Shown in pieces: positions 1 to 6,869 of a stretch of 64,000 nt of DNA. The stretch lies in assembly GCF_012933655.1 (NCBI RefSeq), contig NZ_JABBJJ010000012.1, positions 1 through 64,000 of the forward strand. The letters run 5' to 3'. Under the pieces are notes generated by a model that was not told where the DNA came from, searched no databases, and was given only the letters and a program-made list of their open reading frames with translations. Origin of the DNA: Pyxidicoccus fallax (GTDB lineage Bacteria > Myxococcota > Myxococcia > Myxococcales > Myxococcaceae). Position 1 is the stretch's first letter. Every line of letters starts with the position of its first letter. A program made the position numbers and the translations under genes.

Positions 1-2254
1 CTCCCCGCGCCGTGAGCTCCTCCCACCAGCGCACCCCCTCGGCCACGGCCGCCTCGTCCCCCACCTCTACCGTCCGGTAGGGCGTCGCCAACAGGAGCCG
101 CCCGTCCGCGCGGCAGACCTTCGCCAGCGTCTCCATGTGCCAGACGTGGTCCTTGTCCACGTGCGCCGCGCCCTCGGTCGCGAGCAGGTGGAACGGAGCG
201 AGCCGCACGTCGTCAAGCGAACGCACCGGCCAGCAGTAACGCCGGTACGCCTCCACGTAGCGCCCCGCGCTCCGCGCCTTCTCGCCGAAGCGCTCGGCGA
301 GCGCTCCCACTTCCAGACCCCGGCCCTTCGCCTGGTCCAGCACCGCGACCACGTCCGCGAGCGCCGCGCGCGAGGCCGTCCCCACCGCGGCGTATTGGTC
401 TCGCAGAAGCTCCTGCGCCTTGAGCGACCAGGGCATCAGCTCGCAGTCGAGGCACGCCCAGTCCGTCTTGAACTCCTCCCAGAACCCCGACGCAGTGAGG
501 GCCGCGCGCACCCGGTCCAGGAAGGCCGCTTCCAGCTCCGGGGCCGCGAAGAAGCGGCGCCCGGTGCGCGTGTAGCAACTGCCCGTCTCTCCCGTCGTCA
601 CCCCGAACCGATGCCGGGCCGCCTCCGCGTCGCGGGCCACCACGACGACCGCGCGCGAGCCCATGTGCTTCTCTTCGCACACGACCTTCGCGACCCCTTC
701 CTTGCGGTAGTACGCGAACGCCTCCGCCGGGTGTTCGAGCAGCCCGGACTCCTGGCTCGTCTCCGAGGGCGACATCGTGGGCGGCAGGTAGATGAGCCAC
801 TTCGGGTCGATGGCGAAGCGGCTCACCGCCTCCAGCGCGGCCGTGGCGTTCTCCTCCCGCACCGTGACGCTCTGGTGCAGACGCGTGGCGATAACGCGCT
901 TGCCCAGTACGTCCTCGATGTCCAGCAGGTCGTCGTGCTGTTGCTGCGCGGTGAGGCCGGGGGCGCTCGTCCGCATGCCCCCGAGCGGGCGGAGGGCCTC
1001 CGCGTACGCGCGCGCCGCGGGCACGGAGACGAGCTCGCGCTCCGGGTAGCGGAGCGCCGTGAGCTTGCCGCCGTACACGCAGCCGGTGTCGACGCAGAGC
1101 GTGTTGTTGAGCCAGTCGGCCTCCAGGACGGGCGTGTGCCCGTACACCACCGCCGCCTTGCCGCGGTACTCCGCCGCCCAGTTGAAGCGCACGGGCAGAC
1201 CGAACTCGTCCGTCTCCCCCGTCGTCTCCCCGTACAGCGCGAAGTCGCGCACCTTGCCCGAGCCGCGCCCCTGCATGGACTCCTTCAGGCCGGCGTGTGC
1301 GACCACGAGCTTCCCGCCATCCAGCACGTAGTGCGAGACGAGCCCGTCGATGAACTCCACCACCGTCTTGCGGAACTCCGGCGTCTCCCGCTCCAGCTGT
1401 TCGAGCGACTGCGCGAGGCCGTGAGACACCTTCACGTCCTTGCCGCGCAGCTTCCGCATCAGCTTGATTTCATGGTTGCCGGGGACGCAGAGCGCCGTTC
1501 CCGCCGCCACCATTCCCATCACCAGCCGCAGCACGCCCGGCGTGTCGGGACCGCGGTCCACGAGGTCACCCACGAAGATGGCCTTGCGGCCCTCGGGCGG
1601 GCGCACCTCGACGCCCGGTGTCCCATCGGCGCGAGGGCGCACCTCGTAGCCGAGCTTGGCGAGGAGCGCCTCCAGCTCCTCCCGGCACCCATGCACGTCG
1701 CCGATGATGTCGAACGGGCCATGCTCGTGCTTGCGGTTGTTCCAGAGCGGCTGGCGCTCGAACTGGATGGTTTCGAGGGTCTCCGGCTTCAGGACGTGGA
1801 CGTGCCGGAACCCCTCTCGCTCCAGGCCGCGCAGCGAGCGGTGCATCTGCTGGAGCTGGTTGCGCACCACGTGGGGGCCGAAGTCACGGTCGGGCCGCTG
1901 GCGGTTGCGCTCGTGACACGTCTTCTCCGGCACGTCGAGCACCACGGCGACGGGCAGCACGTGGTACTCGCGCGCAAGCTCCACCAGGGGCTTGCGGGCC
2001 TCCGGCTGCACGTTGGTCGCGTCGATGACCGTGAGCAGCCCGCGCGCGAGCCGCCTGGCCGCGACGAAGCGCAGCGTCTCGAAGGCGTCCTTCGTGGCCT
2101 CCAGGCTGTTCTCGTCGTCCGAGACGATGCCCCGGTAGGTATCCGAGGAAAGGACCTCGGTGGGCTTGAAGTGCCTGCGCGCGAAGGTGGACTTGCCGGC
2201 CCCCGACGGACCGATGAGCAGCACGAGCGCGAGCTCGGGAATCGTGACCTTCAT
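1..2254 (-). CDS. pnkp: Polynucleotide kinase-phosphatase Pnkp of the bacterial RNA-repair system (C-terminus beyond left edge)
   Basis: End-healing and sealing enzyme of the bacterial Pnkp/Hen1 RNA-repair complex. It has three modules in the order known for Clostridium thermocellum Pnkp. The first is a 5'-OH polynucleotide kinase with P-loop GPSGAGKST at residues 15-23. The second is a binuclear metallophosphoesterase with GDVHG near 185, GDLVDRG near 228 and GNHE near 260. The third is a ligase-like adenylyltransferase with motif I KHMGSR near residue 530. 751 residues are visible; family members are about 850-870, so roughly 100 residues lie off the left edge. The ATG shares the 4-base ATGA with the hen1 stop, so the two are translationally coupled. 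Family knowledge: this ligase domain self-adenylates but needs Hen1 to seal. All visible catalytic motifs are intact. Confidence 0.95.
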   Translation of the reverse strand, partial: MKVTIPELALVLLIGPSGAGKSTFARRHFKPTEVLSSDTYRGIVSDDENSLEATKDAFETLRFVAARRLARGLLTVIDATNVQPEARKPLVELAREYHVLPVAVVLDVPEKTCHERNRQRPDRDFGPHVVRNQLQQMHRSLRGLEREGFRHVHVLKPETLETIQFERQPLWNNRKHEHGPFDIIGDVHGCREELEALLAKLGYEVRPRADGTPGVEVRPPEGRKAIFVGDLVDRGPDTPGVLRLVMGMVAAGTALCVPGNHEIKLMRKLRGKDVKVSHGLAQSLEQLERETPEFRKTVVEFIDGLVSHYVLDGGKLVVAHAGLKESMQGRGSGKVRDFALYGETTGETDEFGLPVRFNWAAEYRGKAAVVYGHTPVLEADWLNNTLCVDTGCVYGGKLTALRYPERELVSVPAARAYAEALRPLGGMRTSAPGLTAQQQHDDLLDIEDVLGKRVIATRLHQSVTVREENATAALEAVSRFAIDPKWLIYLPPTMSPSETSQESGLLEHPAEAFAYYRKEGVAKVVCEEKHMGSRAVVVVARDAEAARHRFGVTTGETGSCYTRTGRRFFAAPELEAAFLDRVRAALTASGFWEEFKTDWACLDCELMPWSLKAQELLRDQYAAVGTASRAALADVVAVLDQAKGRGLEVGALAERFGEKARSAGRYVEAYRRYCWPVRSLDDVRLAPFHLLATEGAAHVDKDHVWHMETLAKVCRADGRLLLATPYRTVEVGDEAAVAEGVRWWEELTARG

Positions 2255-3651
2255 CGTGAGAACACCGCCATCTGGGTCGGCGCGCCGACCTCCCCGTCCA
2301 CCGGACCCACCGGGAGGAAGCGCACGCTGTAACCGAAACGCTCGCACTGCTTCCGCGCCCACGCCTCGAACTCCGCCCGGGTCCATTCGAAGCGATGGTC
2401 CCGATGCCGGAACGTGCCCGCCGGGAGCGACTCGAAGCGCGTGTTGTATTCGGCGTTGGGCGTGGTGAGGACCACTACGTTCGGCCGGGCGCACTCGAAG
2501 AGGACCCGCTCGAACGCGGCCAGCCGCGGCGGGTCCAGGTGCTCCACCACCTCGATGACCGTGGCGGCCTCGAAGCCCGCGAGCCGCTTGTCCCGGTACA
2601 TGAGCGAGCCGTGCAGGAGGTTCACCCGCCTGCGCTGCATCTCGGACATCCGGTCCAAGTCGAGCCGCTCCCTGGCAATCTCCAGGGAGCGCACGGACAC
2701 GTCCATGCCGAGAATCTCGGAGAACTGCCGCTCCTTGAGGAGCGCCTTCAGCAGCTTGCCCTCGCCGCAGCCGAGGTCCACCACGCGCGCGGCTCCGCAT
2801 TCCTTGAGCACGCCCACCACCGCCTGGAGCCGCTGCTCGTTCAGGCTCAGGCGCGACTCGAGCGTGGCCTCCTCGTCGTTGTGCACCCGTGCGCGCTCCT
2901 CGGGCTCGGGGGCCTCGTCCCCCGCGAGCCGCTCCAGCGCCTCACGGGCGAGGCTCTTCTGGTGCCGCAGGTACCGGCGCGTGATGAGCTCGCGCTCGGG
3001 GTGCGCCGCGAGCCAGCCCTCCCCGTGCCGGAGGAGCTTCTCGACCTCCTCGTCGCCCACCCAGTAGTGCTTGTCGTCGTCCAGCACGGGGATGAGCACG
3101 TAGAGGTGCGTGAGGAGGTCGCTCAAACGCGTGCGAGCCTCCAGCGTCACCGTGTAGTAGCGGCTACCGCCCCACTCCGGCACCGTCTCGTCGAGCGCGT
3201 GCCGCGTGGCGGTGACGCCGTAGCCGAGCGGTTCGAAGAGCCGGCGCAGGAACGCCTCCCCTCCCCGGCACGGCAGCACCGAGAGGCGCGCCACCAGGGG
3301 GAGTGACTGCTCGGCGAGCTCGGGCCGCTCCTTGCTGGCTCCGGACATGGCCGAGCGGAAGACGCGCGCCAGGGCCACGCTCATGAACGACGAGGCCACA
3401 TAGGGACGGTCGTTGACGTACTGCTCCAGCGCCCCGCCCTCCCCAGCCAGTCCGCGCCGGTTCCGGACGAGCGCCACCGGATCCACTTCGAGCAGGAGCG
3501 CCGCCGTGGTGCGCTCCTCGGAAGCCTCGGGATAGAAGACGTGCGCCTGCCCGAATGCCAGCTCGAACGATTGGGGTCTGAAGGGGCTCTTGTGGAGCAG
3601 ATACCCCAGGTCGGTAGCGGGACTGTGCGTGGTGGAGAGCGTCAGGAGCAT
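2251..3651 (-). CDS. hen1: 3'-terminal RNA ribose 2'-O-methyltransferase Hen1
   Basis: Methylates the ribose 2'-OH at the 3' end of a cleaved RNA before sealing, so the repaired junction resists a second cut. 466 residues. The N-terminal half (about 1-240) matches the bacterial Hen1 N-domain that activates the Pnkp ligase. The C-terminal half is a class I methyltransferase with SAM loop VDLGCGEG near 289, the metal-binding EVVEH near 365-369, and a further His in HRDHRFEW near 418. This spacing is the same as in characterised bacterial Hen1. The stop overlaps the pnkp ATG by four bases. The ATG at 3651 has no Shine-Dalgarno. It lies four bases downstream (in the transcript) of a long stem-loop (3656-3737), so initiation may depend on that structure. 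Confidence 0.95.
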   Translation of the reverse strand: MLLTLSTTHSPATDLGYLLHKSPFRPQSFELAFGQAHVFYPEASEERTTAALLLEVDPVALVRNRRGLAGEGGALEQYVNDRPYVASSFMSVALARVFRSAMSGASKERPELAEQSLPLVARLSVLPCRGGEAFLRRLFEPLGYGVTATRHALDETVPEWGGSRYYTVTLEARTRLSDLLTHLYVLIPVLDDDKHYWVGDEEVEKLLRHGEGWLAAHPERELITRRYLRHQKSLAREALERLAGDEAPEPEERARVHNDEEATLESRLSLNEQRLQAVVGVLKECGAARVVDLGCGEGKLLKALLKERQFSEILGMDVSVRSLEIARERLDLDRMSEMQRRRVNLLHGSLMYRDKRLAGFEAATVIEVVEHLDPPRLAAFERVLFECARPNVVVLTTPNAEYNTRFESLPAGTFRHRDHRFEWTRAEFEAWARKQCERFGYSVRFLPVGPVDGEVGAPTQMAVFSR

Positions 3652-3655
3652 GGCG

Positions 3656-3737
3656 TGTCAGGAAGCGCGACCATGGCCCCTCTGTGTTGCCCGGGGCGCG
3701 CCAGGTCTCTGGCGTGGATGGTCGCGGAATCCTGACA
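3656..3737 (-). other. Long inverted repeat forming a predicted three-way-junction leader just before hen1
   Basis: Arms 3656-3674 and 3718-3737 pair perfectly over 8 bp and then 9 bp, separated by a small 2x3 internal loop. The enclosed 43 bases hold two more hairpins: a 6-bp CGCCAG/CTGGCG stem with a 4-base loop, and a 5-bp GCCCC/GGGGC stem. Read as minus-strand RNA this is a 17-bp closing stem with two side arms, ending four bases before the hen1 ATG. It has no T-run, so it is not a canonical terminator for the upstream regulator gene. It may be a regulatory leader, a processing site or a REP/MITE-like remnant. The pairing is read directly; the role is unknown. Confidence 0.7.
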
Positions 3738-3747
3738 GGTCAACCGC

Positions 3748-6549
3748 TCACAGGTTGCGTTGAAGCCGCTCCTGGGCCTTCACGATGGCCGCGGTGCGGG
3801 TCGTCACGTCCAGCTTGGCGAACACGTTCCGCAGGTGCCACTTCGTCGTGGACAGGGCCACGTTGGAGCGCTCGCTGATCTCCTGGTTGCTCAGCCCCTG
3901 GGCGAGCAGCTTGAGCATCTGCAGCTCCCGCTCCGTCAGCGGCTCCAGGGGCGCGCTGGGCGCTTCCACGAGCTCGGGCGGCCCGTCCGCGCCCACCGAC
4001 AGCACGTCCTGGAACCGCGCCGCGTACCGCGACGGCAGCCCGTGGCTCAGCTTCCGCTGGCTCGCGGCCGCGACGATGACCTCCTGCAGCCCCGGCGTCT
4101 CGTCGAACACGCTCCGGTTGAAGCCGAACCGCTGCACCAGCGCGATGCCCCGGTTCAGCGCCGCGAAGGCCGCCGCCGAGTCCCCCGCCCTCCAGTGACA
4201 CACGGCAATCGCCGCCAGGAGCGCGCTCTCCCGGGACACGTACCCCACGTCGTGCGCGCTGGCCCGCAGCGTCTCCAGCAGCGAGTGCGCCTTGCCGTGC
4301 CGCCCCTTCGCCATCAGCACCCACGCCTGCGCCAGCCCGAGCTGCTCCCACGTCTCGTCGTAGACGCGCCGCTCGCTCCACTCCCCGCGACGCATCCGCT
4401 CGCCCAGGCCGAACTCCTGCGCCACCGCCTTCATTCGCGCCGGGGCCTGCTCCAGCAGGCACAGGCGAATCTTCTCCCCGCACACGTGCGCCAGGAAGCG
4501 CGTCTGGTGACTCACCTCCAGCACGCTGTGCAGGTAGTCCAACAGCTGCCACGCCTCCGCGTACTTCCCGCGAATCGACTTGATGCGCACCAGCACGAAG
4601 TAGGCCGTCGTGAAGGTCTCGAACGCCTGCGCCTGCTGCAGGAGCGGCAGCGCCTCGATGCAGAGCGCCTCCGCCTCGTCGAGCCGGTTCTGCTCGTACC
4701 GGGTATTGGCCAGCGCCGTCGCCGCGTTCACCCACACCGGGTTGCGCCGCCCGAGGCTCGCCCGCTCGAAGGCTGCCTCACACCGCTCCGCCGCGTCCTT
4801 CATGTTCCCCTGCGCCCGGTCCGCCAGCGCGACGAGGACGTCCGTGTAACAGGTGATGAACGGGCTGTTCAGCCCGTGCAGCGTCTCTCTCGCGCTCAGC
4901 GCGAGCCGCCGCATCGCATCGAACCGGCTCATCCGCAGCGCGTGGTAGGCCTTCGCCGCCAGCAGCACGCCCGCCAGGAAGACGTCCAGCTCCTCGAAGC
5001 CCGCCCACGCCTCCAGCTCGGGGCCGGCGCCCGCGGCCGAGTCCGACAGCACGGCGTGGAACAACGTCAGGTGCCCCAGCTGCCTCGACAGCCGCTCGCG
5101 CTCCGGGCCGGACTCCACCTGTCCCGCCGCGAGGCGCTGCCGGGCGTCCTCCAGCATCGACGAGGCCTGGGTGAGGCGCCGGGAGAGGATGAGGCACGCG
5201 ATGTTCGCCACGCAGAGGGCCGGCGTCCGGATGACCTCCTCCGGCGTCAGCTTCGCCGTCCACTGGAGCACCAGGGCCATCTCCCCCTCGCGCATCCACG
5301 CCTCCACGCAGCGCGCCAGCAACTCCAGGCACCAGCTCCGGTCTCCCGAGGCGAACGCGTGCTTCAGCGCCTCCTCCGGCTGCCCGTGCTCGGCGAACCA
5401 GGCGCTCGCCACCCGGTGCAGCTGTGGGATGCGGTCGCCGAAGTCGCACGCCAGCTGCGTCCTCAGGAAGTCGAGGAACAGCGCGTGGTACCGGTACCAC
5501 TGATGCTGCGTGTCGAGCGGCTGGATGAAGAGCTGCGCCCGCTCCAGGTTCGCCAGCAGCGCCGGGCCGTGGGTGATGCCCAGCAGCGCGTTGCACAAGT
5601 CCCCGTTGAGGTGGTCCACCACCGAACTCAACACCAGGAACTCGTGCACCTCCGGGGACTGCTCGCGCAGCACCGCGTCCGCCAGGTACCGCGCCACGTC
5701 GCGGTTGGAGCCGACGGCCTTCCTCAGCGCGTCACTCACCCCCGCGTGCTCGCCCGCGGACAGGAGCGCCAGCTTCACGCCGGCCACCCAGCCCTCGGTG
5801 TGCGAGCGCAGGTACTCGACGTCCTCCAGCGCCAGCTCGGCCTCACACAGCCGCTGCCCCAGCTCCCGGATGGCCTCCCCATCCATGCTCAAGTCCCGGC
5901 TGTCGAGCGTCACCAGCTGCTCGGTGAGCTTCAGCTTCGCCAGGTCCAGCTCGGGCAGGTTGCGCGACGCGACGACCCAGTGCACGTGCGGCGGCGAGTG
6001 GTCCAAGAGGTACGAGAAGGCCTTCACCAGCGCGCGCTCGCGCAGCACGTGGAAGTCGTCGAGCACCACCACCAGCTCGCGCCCCAGGTTCCACAGGCTC
6101 CGCAACACCACGGACGTGGCGTGGTCCAGCGGCAGCTCCACCTGCGCGTCGAGCTGGCTCGCGATGTACGCGTCGAAGTCCGGCGCGGCCCGGCGAATCG
6201 CTCCCACCAGATACGAGAAGAACCGCTCGGGCGCGTTGTCCAGCTCGTCGAGCGACAGCCACGCCAGCGGGTGCGGCACGCGCGCCTCGCGGTACCACTG
6301 CGTCAGCAGCGTCGTCTTGCCCCAGCCCAGCGGCGCCGTCACCAGCACCAGCTTTCCTCCGACGCCGCTGTCCATCTTCCGCAGCGCCTCGCCTCGCGAC
6401 ACCAGCACGGAGGCCGTCTGCGGCGGACACAGCTTCGTCGGCAGGAGATGCGACAGATGTTCGCCCAGGGGCGCCACCGGCTCCGCGGCGCTCGTCAGGG
6501 AAGATGAGGACGTCCGACTGATCCTGGGTGCGTTTCGAAGGATGGGCAT
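3748..6549 (-). CDS. MalT/LAL-type LuxR transcriptional regulator with STAND ATPase
   Basis: Large ATP-dependent regulator of 933 residues. An N-terminal ATPase (Walker A APLGWGKTT at 72-80, Walker B-like VVVLDDFHVL near 165) is followed by a long helical TPR-like sensor region. The C-terminus is a LuxR helix-turn-helix, from PLTERELQMLKLLAQGLSN to the stop, with the family signature for DNA binding and promoter activation. The MalT family oligomerises on binding an inducer plus ATP. The ATG has GGGGA about eight bases upstream. It is on the same strand as hen1-pnkp and ends 97 bases before hen1, so it could regulate or read through into RNA repair. This is inferred only from position. The divergent neighbour is the di-heme protein gene. 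Confidence 0.9.
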   Translation of the reverse strand: MPILRNAPRISRTSSSSLTSAAEPVAPLGEHLSHLLPTKLCPPQTASVLVSRGEALRKMDSGVGGKLVLVTAPLGWGKTTLLTQWYREARVPHPLAWLSLDELDNAPERFFSYLVGAIRRAAPDFDAYIASQLDAQVELPLDHATSVVLRSLWNLGRELVVVLDDFHVLRERALVKAFSYLLDHSPPHVHWVVASRNLPELDLAKLKLTEQLVTLDSRDLSMDGEAIRELGQRLCEAELALEDVEYLRSHTEGWVAGVKLALLSAGEHAGVSDALRKAVGSNRDVARYLADAVLREQSPEVHEFLVLSSVVDHLNGDLCNALLGITHGPALLANLERAQLFIQPLDTQHQWYRYHALFLDFLRTQLACDFGDRIPQLHRVASAWFAEHGQPEEALKHAFASGDRSWCLELLARCVEAWMREGEMALVLQWTAKLTPEEVIRTPALCVANIACLILSRRLTQASSMLEDARQRLAAGQVESGPERERLSRQLGHLTLFHAVLSDSAAGAGPELEAWAGFEELDVFLAGVLLAAKAYHALRMSRFDAMRRLALSARETLHGLNSPFITCYTDVLVALADRAQGNMKDAAERCEAAFERASLGRRNPVWVNAATALANTRYEQNRLDEAEALCIEALPLLQQAQAFETFTTAYFVLVRIKSIRGKYAEAWQLLDYLHSVLEVSHQTRFLAHVCGEKIRLCLLEQAPARMKAVAQEFGLGERMRRGEWSERRVYDETWEQLGLAQAWVLMAKGRHGKAHSLLETLRASAHDVGYVSRESALLAAIAVCHWRAGDSAAAFAALNRGIALVQRFGFNRSVFDETPGLQEVIVAAASQRKLSHGLPSRYAARFQDVLSVGADGPPELVEAPSAPLEPLTERELQMLKLLAQGLSNQEISERSNVALSTTKWHLRNVFAKLDVTTRTAAIVKAQERLQRNL

Positions 6550-6869
6550 TGGCTCGTTCCCCTGCGGCCAGGTCGCGAGGGGAAGTAGACCACGGTTGAC
6601 CCACGAATCGCCCGGCTTACCCGGAAATCAATTGTTACCCCGGATACAACGCGTTGCGTCCAAAATCCGGTGTAAGGGCCATTTTCCGCCATCCATGAGA
6701 GCCGGGGCCTCCTGGAAACCAAGACGCATTGCGTTACTGCGTTGCAATACGGTCAGGGAGGGGGTGTTCCCCCTCCCTTCGGTGGGGGCGATGTCGCGAC
6801 GCCGCTTGGTACTCCCCGTTCGTTGCGGTCCGGACTGCAACGCTTCCCCGTCCTGAGGAGGTCCAAACC
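6550..6869. promoter_or_regulatory. Divergent intergenic region with a perfect 10-bp hairpin
   Basis: 320 bases without a gene between the LuxR-type regulator (minus) and the di-heme protein (plus); promoters for both should lie here. Bases 6600-6750 are less GC-rich than the surroundings. An ATTGC/GCAAT inverted repeat sits at about 6728-6747. At 6755-6778 AGGGAGGGGG is followed by loop TGTT and its exact complement, giving a very stable hairpin about 90 bases before the start codon of the plus-strand gene and probably in its leader. No T-run follows. I could not assign a convincing -35/-10 pair. Confidence 0.5.

Noticed and set aside
137-2332. Long plus-strand ORF across the left end
   Set aside because: Antisense shadow of pnkp: it is Arg/His/Leu-rich low-complexity protein with no domain, while the minus strand shows every Pnkp motif.
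6729-6869. Upstream extension of the di-heme protein
   Set aside because: It would place about 47 residues before the signal peptide; ATG 6870 has a good ribosome binding site.
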